A stretch of DNA of 64,000 bases from Cymbidium sinense (Eukaryota > Streptophyta > Magnoliopsida > Asparagales > Orchidaceae). A program made the position numbers and the translations under genes. The notes under the pieces were generated by a model. It ran no database searches. It saw only the letters and a program-made list of their open reading frames with translations, and was not told the DNA's origin. The stretch is from positions 112,471,121 through 112,535,120 of the forward strand of contig CM038222.1 of assembly GCA_021442155.1 (NCBI GenBank). The letters are read 5' to 3'. Positions 1-12,261 of the stretch are shown here, piece by piece (the stretch's first letter is position 1; each line of letters begins with the position of its first letter).

Positions 1-160
1 ACGAAGATACAAAAGTAGAAAAATGTAGGGAAAACTAAAATCTTTATTGCTTAGAATCTGAGTACAAAGAATAGGGATTTAAAGAGAGATCCCAAAAGGT
101 TCTCTTATAAGAAAGGAGTCCCCCTTTTATAATACCAAGGGGTGATCATACATAGAAAGT
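1..160 (-). mobile_element. LTR-like fragment (promoter/R region of a gypsy-type LTR)
   Basis: Read on the minus strand, this stretch has a TATAAAAGGGGG-type TATA box (plus positions about 120-134). About 70-80 nt downstream is an AATAAAG polyadenylation-like signal (around 40-50). That spacing is typical of the U3/R part of plant LTR retrotransposons. A similar arrangement recurs at 9230-9420. Neither terminus nor a target duplication can be seen, so family and borders are uncertain. Confidence 0.35.
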
Positions 161-792
161 ACGTATAAGGTAAATTTAGTACAAGTGGATTTCTACCTGA
201 GTTGGTTACGGATATACATGTAAGTGAGTATAGATCTGTCAGTTAGTGGGGGCGAGTAGACCATCCTCAAATGAGTATGTGAGTAAATATGAGGTTGTGG
301 TAAGTTCTCATCTCATTCCTCTGAGTAGTTGCTTGATGTTTCGAGTTGATTCATGTCTTATTCTCTAGGTCATTATTCTCTAGCTCTTGGCATACGAGAT
401 CAGGTTGATCTTTATTTATTGGAAACATCTTCAGGTGAGTGGATTTATTCTTGGTTTTTTAGTACAGTTTATGCGAGTACAGTTATCTTGATAAATAGAC
501 TTGTCAAGTTGATTGAGCCTATCCACTACTTTGGATATACACATATCACACCATATCAACATAATTGCATACATTTAGTGTATTTGCAATCGACTTGCAT
601 GAGGATCTACCTTGGTGTCATCTCATATGATTCTGAGTAATGCATCTTAATCTCTCAAACTTCATGGAATAAAACCTTCATTATACCTACTTTCTTCAAA
701 TATTAGAAGTTTGCAATTGGCTAGTCATACACAATTTCTCCCTTTTATAAATTTTTTGCATAAAAAATCTTATGGCATGCTCTCCCCTTTAC

Positions 793-795
<3 letters not shown>
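161..795. other. Intergenic stretch, no supported gene
   Basis: No domain, splice-bounded exon or transposon terminus is recognisable. A 95-codon open frame at 353-640 has no recognisable motif and probably arises by chance or from LTR flank. The segment may be the rest of the degenerate LTR to its left. Confidence 0.5.

Positions 796-873
<78 letters not shown>
796..873. repeat. (TA)39 microsatellite
   Basis: Seventy-eight uninterrupted bases of alternating T and A. It is the longest simple repeat in the window and perfectly self-complementary, so it could form cruciforms and is expected to vary in length. The open frame across it (711-935) encodes only alternating Ile-Tyr and is not a gene. 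Confidence 0.97.
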
Positions 874-875
<2 letters not shown>

Positions 876-1176
876 TTAAATAAACAAAGTGAAATAATTG
901 ATTCCTACTCTATCTATTCAATTTCTCATGCATAATACGAAAGAGAAATCTTATGATGATTGTAGTTGTAGAAATAAAATTAAAGATAGTTTCAACCGAA
1001 GATGCTCCCTGCATCAAAAATTACTTTAATCTTAGATTGGAGTAATTCAAAGACAACAATAACGTTAAAGTTTCTAGTAATTTGTATGCAAGTGAGATGA
1101 AAAGGGCACCTACATAACAAGCCAAAATTTGCTCCACAGAAGAAGGCAAAGGCTGAATGACAACTTAGGGCTTGGT

Positions 1177-3800
1177 TTTTTTTCTGGATGAATTAAGGGC
1201 TTAGCACAATTTCATTTCAAAAATGAATGGTTACAAATAGTTACAAAGAGTAATCCCAAAAAAGACTAAAGTTGAAAAGATAAAACATGAAAATTCTCTA
1301 GAGTAGTGATAAAAACAAATTACAAACAAACTTGAGAACAAGAACACAAATAAAATTCAAATACCACCACACTTAGAAAGGCAAAATAAGCTAATTATAG
1401 ATGGGCAGGGAAGCAAAAATTGGAGATTAGATGCCATATGGATTAGGAGCTAGCATTCCAATGGTTAACGAACTTTGCCCTCCAATAGAACCAAAAAAAA
1501 ATTGTAGATACAAAGAACCAGAAAATAAAACTAGATTTTCAAGATAAAAGAAAACCATAGAAGAGATCCCTCAAAGTTCCATGGTTGCAGAGAGAGTCAT
1601 CCACGAAGGAAGCTGACAAAGTGCAGAAAAATGATATCTAGAAAAGTAAGGTTAACTATAGCAAAATTTTCACCATTGTCTAGGCCAGAAACAAAAGCAA
1701 AATTCTCATCCATTAAAATAAATTCAATAGAAGAAAAGAAAGCAAGAGTCAAGAAACTAGAAGGCTTTAGGAGATTATGAGTAGAACCCAAAAATATCAC
1801 TGATTTTACATTCGTTCAGTATGGAGGTAACATGAGCTAGCCGGGTTGATTTGATAGTCCACCTACTAAGCTTAGAAACCAATGTTCTTATATTTCCATC
1901 TAGAACAAGATGATAAGAGGCTCCATTATGATGAACCCTACAATTTCTCTCTCGCCAAATGATGTAAATTTTGACTACAGTGATAAGGCAGTGTAGCCTT
2001 TGTAAAGCCTTATATTCCAAATTGTAGTAGCACTGAGGACTTGTTGTAGAGAGGCTACCATAAAGAAATACTTTCCATTAGGCAGCAAGATTCTAATTAG
2101 CCACATGGAATATGGGCATTCAAAGAATAGGTCAGAATGAGATATGATGGAATTGTTATAGAAGCAATAGCTAGATAGGGTACTAAGACCTCTAGAGTAA
2201 AGAGCATATGATGTTTTGAGTCCTCCGATATAGTCGATCCAACAAAAAATTGCATGGTTAATAGCAAAGCCTTTGAACTATATATCTATAGGCCACTCTA
2301 GTTAAGGGTAAATGCCAAAAATGTTTTGTTTAATGCTTCTATTTGTAAGAAATTTATTCTCCTTCAAAAGAATAGCATCGGTCCTAGAGCCTATAGGGAT
2401 GCTTATGATATTTGTATAGCATTGCAAGTGTCTAAAATTAAGGCCTTTTGGGATAACCCACTTACTATTATGGATAATAGAACTTAAATATGAAAGGGAG
2501 TTCTACTGAAGATATCAAAACATATTGAACCAAGTTAGTTCCTCATAAAGTGAGCTACCCAAACACCAAGGGTCAGAGAATATAAATATGGAGGCTCCAT
2601 TACCAATGTAAAAGCTAAGATATTCCCTGAATCGGACATCACATTATTTTAATTCATCTCAGAGGGGGGAATAACGACTAGAGAGTTTGTTCCAAAGAGA
2701 TCTATACTTATAAGTAAGCATTCAATAAGAGAAGAGGACTTATTGAGCATCTTCCAAAGAATTTTGGTCTTGTAGAGAAGATTTTAGGAAGTAGAAAGAG
2801 GATCAGTACCTCTTTTATCCTTAGGAACATTTTGGCCAAAGAAATTATATGTATTTTATTTGTTTCTCCACTGTGATAGGAAAAATTTTGCACAAAAAGA
2901 TGATATTCTTTTGAGAATGCATTTGGGAACAGCCACTGATCTAAACCAGTAAGAGAGATAATTATTAACAGAGGATCTCAGTAATTGGAATATGCCCCCA
3001 AAGGATAAAAATTTAGAGTTCCTACTAGCTAACCAAGCAAAGAGCTCATCAAATTAAGAATTAAAGTGAATAGATTTAAGCGAGCTTGCTTATTGGAAAA
3101 TTTACAGCTTATTTCATGAGCTAAGGCAATGTTGTTAAGGATGTCTTTGTTCTTGATGAAGGATGATTTTACTTGGTGGATAATGAAGGGAAGAACCTTC
3201 TTAAGTCTATTAGCCAATTCTTCGACTATTACTTTATAGAAAGTATTACACAATGATATTAGCATGAAGTCTAAGAGAGAGTTGGAGTGTTTGAACTTTG
3301 GTATTAAAGTAATAAGACTATGTTTGAACAAGTTGGGAAGCTTTTGGGTATTGAAGAAGTGTTGAGTGGCCAAGAGGAATTACTTAGTATATCCCAACAG
3401 TGGGCAAAGAATTTGGAATTGAAACCATCTGACCTAGAAGATTTATATTCATTGATATCAACGAGAGCAGAGAAAATTTCTTTAGCACTGACATCCAAAG
3501 ATAACTTTGAAGACTATAAGGAACTTCATGAATGTAAAGCATCTTTGAGTTGCCATTATTGAAAAGAGTCGAGTAGAACTTACATATTTCATCAGCTATT
3601 GCATCAAGATTTGAAACCACTCCTTGGCTAGTATGTAATTCTTTGATGAAATTGGTGTTTCTCCTGCCATTTATAAAAGAATAAATATATTTGAGGGTAT
3701 CATCCGAATTGGTACGTCCATCATAGGCTTTCCCTTTTAACTAACTCTTAGTGGGTCTATTATTTATATATCTCTGTATCAAAATAAAATAAAAACAAAA
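1177..3800 (-). mobile_element. Degenerate L1-clade LINE (reverse transcriptase and zinc-binding remnants)
   Basis: Broken minus-strand frames spell a plant L1 ORF2 in order. At about 3620-3384 is the post-endonuclease linker (EICKFYSTLF). At 3498-3304 is the start of RT (SDGFNSKFFAHCWDIL). At 3373-3029 is the RT core (ITLIPKFKH, PISLCNTFYK-like, LANRLKKVLPFI, NIALAHEI). At 2893-2708 is a decayed FSYH/DD region, and at 2020-1775 the zinc-binding tail (IIWRERNCRVHHN). A T8 run at about 1177-1184 may be the complement of the poly(A) tail. Endonuclease and 5' end are missing, as expected for 5' truncation. Many stops and frame changes make it inactive. Outer borders are approximate; the RT assignment is firm. 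Confidence 0.8.
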
Positions 3801-4150
3801 TTAGAAAATAAAAAATCAAAGTGATCCCAAAATTGCCCCTTAGCCTACATATGGGTTGTAATTGTTACGAAATTAAGCCTAATATAGTAACAGAAGGACA
3901 TTAATCCTACGAACAAAGGCTCACTATTTATTAGGAATTTAAATCTTATTTCCCTCTGTGAATCTCTACATGCGCTGCCTGCAGAAATTTTAGGCAAATT
4001 AATTAGGCCACGGACTCTGTGAAGTACTGCCAAATCATTGTAAAATAATACTTAAAATCAAAAAGAGAATTAAATACGGGAGACCCGTTCCTACATGTTA
4101 CTCACCTGATAGCTCGGATGTCAGTTGGAGATAAAAACTTTCTAAGCCAC
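3801..4150. other. Upstream region of the host gene
   Basis: No coding motif seen. This probably holds distal promoter sequence of the gene starting at 4339, beside the LINE remnant. I cannot support individual transcription factor sites. Confidence 0.4.
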
Positions 4151-4152
4151 AA

Positions 4153-4168
4153 ATATATCTATAAACAA
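4153..4168 (+). promoter_or_regulatory. Candidate TATA box of the host gene
   Basis: TATATCTATAAACAAA lies about 175-185 bases before the start codon. Initiation about 30 bases downstream would leave a 5' leader of roughly 150 nt. That leader has no upstream ATG and is CT/A-rich, like many plant leaders. The assignment is by motif and spacing only. Confidence 0.45.
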
Positions 4169-4338
4169 AATAAAAGAACATCCTCATCCAAACGCCCAGA
4201 AAGAACCATTCTTTCTCCTCTTAATCTCTATTCTCTGCATTAATTAGGCAGAAATCCTCTCACATTCATTCTCGCATCAATCTGAAGCAACAAAGACGCA
4301 CAAACTAGAAAGAAACTAAGAAGGCAAGAGAAATCACC

Positions 4339-6146
4339 ATGGCTGATCGTATGAGATACCAGGAAAAGGAAACTTACCAGGCCGTCGGTTCTTTTCCTTC
4401 AGTTGAGACATTGCTAGGCAGGCTGAACCAGATCGACGTTCGAGTAAGAAAGTCCTCCCTTGGATTGATTCATAAATGCAGCTGTATTAATTCACTTGCA
4501 TGAGAGCTCAATTTGGCTTTAGTTTTTTCTCTATATATGCTAATAATCATTGTTTTTAGCTAAATTATTTTTTTCGCACTCTTTTTTGTTCTTTTATATC
4601 AAAATTTATTTATCCAATTTATTGATGCGGGCATCTTGTGATCTTTATAGAATGAACGCGCGCACAAATTTCTTATTAAAAATCTAACTTCGAGTTCGCA
4701 TAAAAATGGTTTCACAATGTTACAAGCTATTAAACATGTAATGATTTTATCTTGGATTTTCCATATTACCAGTTTGCCGTACGTTTTGCAAAAAATTGCA
4801 TTATAGAAAACTTTTTCTGTGTTCATCTTCTCCTTGGTTGAGCTGACATCTGCCACCAACTCTTGAAATAGGTTAAATTCACACAAACAATGGCCTTATA
4901 ACCTATTCCAGTTTGCCGTACGTTTTTTTTTTATTTTTTCCTTCATTAGACCCCAAACCTCATCTCTCTTACAAAACAAGATTAGGGTTTCAGAAGTTAC
5001 TATAATTATGTTAATTCCTCTAGCTAACCATGATAGCACTCTTCGCATCTCTTGAACAATCAAAATCTGCACCTTTTCCTGTTGCTTATTAGCAGCTCAG
5101 ATTTTAATGAAGTTTTTTTCTTAAAAGAAAGAAAAAAATTCGCTCAGGACAACGAGAAAAAACTGCTCTGTATATAATACATTACTTAGTCTAAAAGAAA
5201 ACTCTTAAATGATTTTAAAATAATTTTAAATATTCACAAGATAAATATTATTTTACTGGGTTGATTTTTGTCATGCAAATTAAAAGAAATGTCCTGCAAA
5301 AGTTTACCTATTATCTTGTAAATTATTTATAACAATTTTACGTCCTAAGTAAACCTTTTATCTTTAAACAATAGCATTTATTTCCTTCTTATATTTCATA
5401 GTTTTGTTCCTCTAACTCAATATATTGACTCTTCAACAACTTTGATGTAGCTGAGGCAGCTGGAGAAAGAGAGATCCCAAGAGAACTATTTCACAGGAGA
5501 CCTGAGGGCAAGAAACAAATCCCTACTTCCCACCATGGATGATGTTCATCTCAAACAAACCCTCGTGAACCGCCTCCAGTTGCTCGAAGCAAAAATCCAC
5601 CAGGTTCCTGAAAATGATCATTGTAGCTAAGATAGTTAAAAAAATTTATCAGCACATCCAAATAAAAATTCGCTCAATGTTTTGCAAGATAAATCTTAAT
5701 TATTTACTCATGATGTAAATATTTTAAACTGTCTGGAAAATCATTACGAGCCATCTTATAAAACATTTGGAGCTGTATTACTTCATTATGTCCTGAGATA
5801 ACCAACTGCTTCTAATGAGACACTTGCTGGTTCTCAGCTAAGCAATGAACTGCACCAAGGAAGCGAATCCAGCTACCAAGCCATTTCAACTCCAACTGAG
5901 AAACAGAAGCAGATAATATCCAATAACAGTAGTAGAAGAATGGTGAGAAGGAAGCTAGGGCAAATAAATGCAGACACTAATGAGAACCAGAAGCCTAAAA
6001 AAGTTTGCTGTACCTTGATGCCCAAAAGAGTTTTGAGATGGATGAGATCCTGCATTTTATGTACCAGTGAAGATCACTGTTGTCTGAATTCTTCAATATC
6101 TGACGACTGTGAAACGCAAGGAATCCATGAGGGCTGCTACCACTGA
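4339..6146 (+). CDS. Spliced plant gene, 188-aa coiled-coil protein with Cys-rich C-terminus, function unknown
   Basis: Three exons join in frame: 4339-4443, 5451-5603 and 5838-6146 (TGA 6144-6146). Introns are 1007 and 234 bp, both GT-AG and phase 0, with good donors (CGA/gtaaga, CAG/gttcct) and acceptors (tgtag, ctcag). The start lies in CACCATGGC, a strong plant initiation context, and no upstream ATG occurs in the predicted leader. The 188-residue product has leucine-heptad stretches at about 22-40 and 67-91, interrupted by a short linker, so a coiled coil is likely. A basic run follows at 119-125, then a Cys-rich tail with eight cysteines in the last 46 residues (CC at 143-144, C158, C161, CC at 167-168, C177, C186). 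I see no signal peptide or membrane segment. I do not recognise the family. Intact splice sites and frame amid dead transposons argue for a functional gene. Confidence 0.82.
4444..5450 (+). other. Intron 1 of the host gene
   Basis: AT-rich (T-rich in places), bounded by GT at 4444 and AG at 5449-5450. It contains stops in all frames and no recognisable transposon domain. A minus-strand open frame at 4599-4886 has no motif and is judged a chance frame. Confidence 0.8.
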
Positions 6147-6546
6147 GGAAACGGAAAAAAATAGAGTTGCATTCATATGTCGCAATGAAAAGAGGATGAA
6201 AAGCGTTTGACACTACAGAAGATGGTTTCCGGTTGGCTGATGATCAACTTACTAGATCATAAAAAGATTGCTGCCTATTTTGCCTGCCTTAGGCTGACCT
6301 CCTTCCCTTTTCATAATTACAATGCTTACTCTATGATCAAGTTTGTTACATTATTTTGATTTATGGGATGTAAGGAATCTGAAATTTATTGCATCTTTCA
6401 ATCAATGCAAATCTTCTATTCTGATTTAAAAAGTGAAACATATAGCCCAGATCTTGAAGTGATTACGCTTGTTAGAATTAGAACACAAAGCAAACCACAA
6501 GAACAAATCAAGAAACACAGATTTTATATAGAAAATCCCCTAGATG
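6147..6546. other. 3' flank of the host gene
   Basis: The first 150-200 bases after the stop probably form the 3' untranslated region. T-rich sequence near 6340-6365 could lie at the end, but no canonical AATAAA is convincing. Nothing else is supported before the small TA tract. Confidence 0.4.
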
Positions 6547-6567
6547 ATATATATATATATATATATA
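6547..6567. repeat. Short (AT)n microsatellite
   Basis: Twenty-one bases of alternating AT. Confidence 0.9.
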
Positions 6568-6599
6568 GATAAGAGCACGTGGACTGTAATTTAAAAGCT

Positions 6600-7345
6600 A
6601 TAATAGGATTGATCTAATGATAGAAGTCTTCAATCTATGTGTACATAATTTTCTACTAAAATAAATGGGACCCACCATCCAAGCCGAACAAAATTCAGGT
6701 TTTAGGGATCCTTTTAGGATGGGAAATAGGATCACAGTGTTTAGGAGAGGCAAGAAGAATAGAAAAGTATTCCACAATAGAATCAATATCATATTGGATT
6801 TTTTAGTCCAAGTACCATTAGGAAACTTATAAAATTCATAACTTTTCTTTTGTTGACCAAAGCATGAAAGTATTTAGTGTTTCAATCATCATCATTCAAA
6901 TATTTGGCCACAACTTTTTTTACCTCCTATAAATTTCTTCATAATTCTAAAGCCATAAGAGTTTTGTTTGTGCTTCTCTATGACTGTTGAAGTTCTCTTC
7001 TGGTTGCTTGATATCTTCTCTAACTTAATAACTTTATCTTCGACTTCTTTAATGTTGACAAAAAGGTTATTAAAGTGGTTAATGCTCCACTAGTTTAGAA
7101 CCTCCTAAAGTATTTTAAATTTAAGCCACAACTTTTAAAGAGCATTAAGAGAGTTAAAGCACATCAATCCAATTGTTGCTAAAAATATTTGTAACATTTC
7201 AAGTGTTGAAATCTTCTCCTCATTGATGACAAACTTTCTACTGAAGCTACAAGGAGAAGCTTCCCTCATTTTCATGACTAAATTACTAATATGGAATATA
7301 AAGAACATTGCCAAACTCAATGCCTTAAACAAATTAAATAATCTC
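6600..7345 (-). mobile_element. L1-clade LINE fragment (endonuclease-RT linker)
   Basis: On the minus strand, around 6890-6790, the frame reads YLNDDD, stop, NTKYFHALVNKRKVMNFI. This matches the conserved GDRNTKFFH...R motif between endonuclease and RT of plant L1 elements. It continues near 6775 as IVEYFSILLAS, the usual I.EYFS.L segment. Upstream in the element (about 7130-6900) a charged ISSNQ/EKHKQNS stretch fits the preceding helical linker. Stops interrupt every frame. No tail or target duplication was found, so this is an internal scrap. Confidence 0.65.
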
Positions 7346-7559
7346 AACATAAAACACTAAATTGATTTTTTTGACATGGTAAAACCATTGGTTAGCACTA
7401 CCAATTCAATAAAGATTCTTAGGAGAATGAGTAACTTTAATTGGATTGCCAATTGTAACATTAAAATCTAAATCTTTTGGCATGGCATTGTTCAAGTAAA
7501 CATAATAGTGGATGACCCTCAATTTCATCATGTGCTTATAAGCTACAACAACATTCACA

Positions 7560-9215
7560 TTTAAGCTGTTACTGTCTATGTTATGTGTACAAAGGACCTG
7601 AGAAGAAAACTTTGGAATAAAATCATTTATATTGGATCAAACATGGTAGGTCCCTAGTTTGATAGTGGGGATTTCAATATGATAATTCAATTGAGAAAAA
7701 AAGGAGGTAAGGAACCTAATGCCACTAAAGTCTGAGTTCTCTAATTCAAATAACAATGTAGGTCTTTATGATGATGGTTTTCAAGATAACATTTTCACCA
7801 AGCATAGAGTCAAAAACATTTAAAAGACTTAGCATATGATAATTGGTTTAACACTTACCAATATACTTGTGATTTGCATCTCAATAGAAATGGTTCAGGC
7901 TATTCCTCTTTACAACTAATAGTTAATTTGATTTTTAAGCCTCAACACTCCTCTTTTAGATTTCAAAATATATGACCCTTCATGTTGGTTTTAAAGACTT
8001 TATTAAAGATGCACAAAATTCTCAGATAAATCCTATATAACTCTTGGATTAGACTACATAAAAACTTAAATTTGAAATTGTGATGAATTTGGTAACATTT
8101 AGATGTTACTGGATGATGATAATGAAGTAGTTCACTTTAGATAATAAGAAAGAGATAGTTGAGAGTGACTTGAAATACTTCTAACTACCATTTAACTCAG
8201 GTAATAATTGTAGCAATATTAGTACTCTTCAAGAATTAAATAGTAAGTTTTTCTTATGAAAATAAAGCATTAGTTAAGTCCCTTTACCTTGGTTATATCC
8301 CTACTAAAAATAGATCAAATTAGCTTTTGATGGATACAAAATAGTAGGTTTGAATGGATACACAACACTTTTTCATCAACAATCCTAGGATATTATGAAG
8401 CTATATTTTATTAAAGCTATTCAATATTTTTTTAGGGATCCAATATACACAAATACTTCTCTACATCTTTTATAGCCCTCATTTCAAAAAGCAATGATAA
8501 ATTTTGTTGGGATAATTATAGACCTATTAGTGTTACTACTATAATAAGAAAAATAATCTCAAGAACAGAAATAAAGGGTATTCCTTATCATTATCTCAAG
8601 TAACCAAGCTGCTTCTGTCTGTGGTAAGTATATATAAAAAAATATTTTGCTAACTAATAATAGAATTTTACAAGAAGTAAAAGGGTGGTAATCTTCTAAT
8701 TAAGTTTGATATTAAAAATCATTTGACAATATAAATGGGATTTCATTCTTATGGTATTGGAAACTAGAAGATTTAATAATGATTTTTGTGCTCTTATTGA
8801 AAGGCTTAAGTTAGGTAATCTAGTTCCACTTATAGTTTATATAATAGCTTTTTATAACTTATTCAAAATTTTAAATCAAGCTTATAAGGAAAATAGTTCT
8901 ATTTGCTTCTCCAAAGAAAACATCTCTATATTCCATCTTGTATTTATTGATGATGTACTTTTTTGCATTGACAATAGAAATTTGGCCAAAAAAGATATCA
9001 CATATTTTAAGATAATTTGAAAACTTCTTGGGTATGACCTTCAATAAAAGCAAATGCTAACTTATTATTAGTAAAGGTATTAAGGCTGATAAACATAAAT
9101 GGATCAGAAATTTTAATAAAACATCCAAAGCTAATTAATCTCTTAAATACCTAAGAATGCATTTTTATAAAGGAAGGCTTAAAGCTTCTCATTTTGATGA
9201 TATACTATACAAAGT
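7560..9215 (+). mobile_element. Degenerate L1-clade LINE, plus strand (endonuclease to RT)
   Basis: Domains appear in order with frameshifts and stops. About 7650-7685 reads GP-stop-FDSGDFNMI (endonuclease GDFN). About 7830-7960 reads NNWFNTYQYTCDLHLNRNGS, the decayed end of the endonuclease (HL.R..SDH). About 8460-8580 reads TSFIALISKSND...NYRPISVTTIIRKIIS (RT entry motif). About 8705-8730 reads FDIKNH, and about 8930-8960 reads FHLVFIDDVLFCID (palm motif, normally FADD). About 9030-9210 reads FNKSK...LKYLRMHFYKGRL...FDDILYKV. The zinc-binding tail and 3' end are absent; it stops against the LTR-like piece at 9230. It has been inactive for a long time. Confidence 0.75.
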
Positions 9216-9229
9216 CAAAAATATAATTT

Positions 9230-9420
9230 ATTCGCAACAACAGCAAAAGAATAAAATAAGTGCAAAAAAGTGTTCCTAATTTTATTATTCCACAATATTT
9301 TCTACAAGTAGAGGCTCTAGAAGTCCCCAGAAGAGAAGAAAAAATAAGAAGAAAAAGTCCCCCACTCACCCCTTCGAAAGTGTTCCTTTTTATAATAGTT
9401 GGGGGAGGCAATTACATATA
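9230..9420 (-). mobile_element. LTR-like fragment with TATA box
   Basis: Minus-strand sequence contains TATAAAAAGGAACAC (plus positions about 9385-9397). A purine/pyrimidine-biased leader and an AATAAAATTAGG-type signal (about 9275-9290) follow. The layout resembles the fragment at 1-160, suggesting the same broad class of gypsy LTR. It abuts the truncated end of the preceding LINE. Termini and target duplication are not visible. Confidence 0.35.
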
Positions 9421-10269
9421 GTAAGAATATGCAAGGCTTGTCGAGTTTGGGTGGGTACTTGTCTTGACACGAAGTAAGTGCTTTTTGGTTGGTAGTAATC
9501 CTATAGCTAGTTGGAGTCGATCACCAACATGAGTCTACTTATGTGGCTGCTTTCCACACTTTATTTTTTTGATCTTTCTTCTTTGACCTGCCCTTGTTCT
9601 AGTGACAACTCGCTATGCAGGCTATTTTTGCTTAATCGTACACTTATACATTTCCCCGATTCTTCTAGTCATTGTAAAGGCAAACACAAAATGGATAGAA
9701 GAATGAAAAAGATAATTAGTTTTGAGCATTTAACATATTCCAAAAATAATATCATGAAGTTAGGAATGGTCACATCACCTTCTAAAGTACCCAAGCTTCC
9801 CTTACTATAAAAGGAACCTTTGCCCTCACTTTTTTGGAGATCTTTTCTTATATTGTGCCCGCTATTAAGTTAAAAGTTTTTTTTCTTATTGTTGAGTCAT
9901 CATTATTGGGAGGCATTCAATTATTCACCATAGATGCTAAGCGATCTCACATTTTGATTCTACTGTGTTTTGGCCAGGCCTTCAAAAAATGATGAAGAAA
10001 ATTAAGAAGGCAGTGGAGTCAATAATCACCCTTTTGGTTAAAGAGAGTACATTAGTTGTCCCCACCCGCTAGACTATTGTTGCTCCAACCAAGGGTAGTG
10101 ATAGCGATGAAGATTCACGAGCGTGGATAAGCACCCACCCTATAAAGGTGGAGAGTGTGACCACTGTGGTGAAACAACTCTTTTTCCAACTCATGAGTGC
10201 TCAAGAGGAGGAAGAGGAAGTTTATGGGGAAAATTTATGACACCACATAGAGCTTAAGAATCTTTCTTT
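9421..10269. other. Unassigned transposon-flank region
   Basis: No certain domain. A 99-codon frame at 9511-9810 has no motif. Acidic Glu-rich coding-like sequence near 10190-10240 (EEEEE-type codons) hints at a decayed gag or accessory ORF, but nothing diagnostic is present. Confidence 0.3.
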
Positions 10270-12260
10270 AAATGATCAAATGTGCCATTAAAGAATAAAT
10301 ATATTATCTTGGAAGATAATCATATTATCCTCGAATGGATTCTATCATTTAATAAAAGAATCCCAAGGCTATTGGGTCTTTCATGTACTAGAGAGTTTTC
10401 CCCTGAACTACATGGGAAGTAGAGCAGGGTTTATTTTAATCTGGGCTCATGGTTTTCTATAAAGGCAAGCTCCTATAGTTAATTACATATCAAGAAGGGT
10501 CTCTTCCTAAGAATACTCTTGATTAAAGAAATAAGTTATTATTTATATGGAGTTCTAAGTTGGTTTTCAAAGAAATGACATTTTGGAATTTTCTATTGAG
10601 AATGATCCAAAGTAAAAAGAGTTCTTTTGGAAGCCAAAATAGGATGAAATAAAAAATGCTAGCTGATATTGGGATGCCTAGTAGGCATTTCAACTATCCT
10701 ATCATTGGGCTTTGAATTTTAGAGATTAATTTATATTTTGAGTTGACATTTTCTTAGAAATCTAGGGCTTAGATTTTAGCAGCACAAGACTATAGAAATG
10801 ACTAGGATTGAAGACTTATTCTGAGGATGATGCTTCAGAACCTAAGTCTACAAGTGCTTCTAACACATGTTAGATGCTCAGCTTAGTTTTGTTTTAGGAA
10901 TTATCTGCTATTCCTCTCACATGAGGGAATAAACTTATCCCTGACTCTTCTGGACTTACAACCGGCTTGGAAGAGCTACCAGCTAACACCACCTAAGTGC
11001 ATTTTAAATCCATGATGCTATCTCATGTATGCAAAATGTCTAGGTTGTTGTATTTTTAGGAAAGTAATCTGAGAATCATAGACTCACTCCATAATCCCCA
11101 AAATCATATAGGTATTAAATGCATCTGATTAATGCACATTTTTCAAACTTTATATGGTTTGACTTATGATTCATTTAAGGCTTTGGCATATGCATTTTTA
11201 TGCCTAAATGTCATGTAATTAGACTTGGTTATGAGCCAAATCATTAAGAGAGAGGCAAACTTTCCCAAGAAGGTGGTCATTCTCACAGCTCAGATGCTCT
11301 TTATGTGTGAAGTGCCCAATTCCAGAGTTGAGAGCAATATCATTCCATGATTTTAGAGCTAATTATTTTTTAATTGATTTTAAGTTTTTCCTAAGGCTTT
11401 AATTTATGTGAAGTTTCAAATTTTCTTAATTTTTTTATTTGAGTTGATTAGATTTAATTGGGTAGAAATTTTACTTTTTTTTATGAGCCTACGTTTAGGT
11501 ATTCATCATAGAAAGTACAACACAGAAAGAAACTTAGAAAAGAAGGTTGGTTCTATTGCCCACCCAAAATAAATCAAGTTAATTTAATTTAAGGAAAGGT
11601 CGATGCAACCAAGTACTATTGTACTCCACGGAAGAAAGAGCAAATAGGTAGCCAAGCTCTGCCATTATATAGCCTAGCCTAGAACTACAAGTTTAGATCT
11701 ATGGGTCTTTTTTATAGGATCATCTTATTCTTTAGGGACCTCCATTGGGCTTCACAGGGGACCTCTACAACCATTTGTTGGAAGGGTCAACTCTTGCTAA
11801 TCCTAGACCCCATATATCTTAACATAATTCTAAGCTCAAATTTATATTTCAAATTCAAAAGTATATCCTAAGCCTTGCAAAAAGAAATGTAAGGAAAATA
11901 CAAACAATACACAACAGTTATACTTCACAAAAATATAAGCTTGGCATTAGCTGTTTGCCAAGCCCACTTGTCTTATTATATTATGCTTAAGAACTTAAGC
12001 ATACCTGCAAGAAAATAGAATTTTTAATTTTATTTTATGATGGAAGTCCTTTCTAGCATAATCCTCTATAGAAGATAATGTTAATTCTAAAAAGAACATC
12101 CTATCATCCAGTATAATGGAAAAATAATCCTAGACATGCAGCCTAAAGTAGTTCACCACAGAGACATGAAAAACATATCATATCACAATAAAGAGTATCA
12201 CAAAATATCACAGATTGACCTAACTTAAGTCTAGGGTTTGTGATATAATGATCTAGTGTG
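10270..12260 (-). mobile_element. Fragment of the long-LTR family (3' third), degenerate
   Basis: This segment is collinear with 35.2-37.2, 41.85-43.9 and 44.1-46.2 kb. Shared landmarks are a CTATAGTTAATTACAT block (10475), ACTCTTGATTAAAG (10521), ATTGGGCTTTGAA (10705), GGTAGCCAAGCTCT (11647) and AAGCATACCTGCAAG (11998). It is more diverged than the copies at 41-57 kb. Orientation follows the sense established at the Tat element further right. No complete terminus is preserved; it ends where an inverted copy begins. Confidence 0.7.
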
Positions 12261-12261
12261 T

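Noticed and set aside
353..640. 95-codon plus-strand open frame
   Set aside because: No motif, no splice or start context, lies in probable LTR flank; judged chance.
711..935. Open frame encoding a Tyr-Ile repeat
   Set aside because: Produced entirely by the (TA)39 tract.
5940..6146. Internal ATG as the start of a separate 68-aa protein
   Set aside because: It is in frame with exon 3 of the three-exon gene, whose upstream exons have better start context and coding character.
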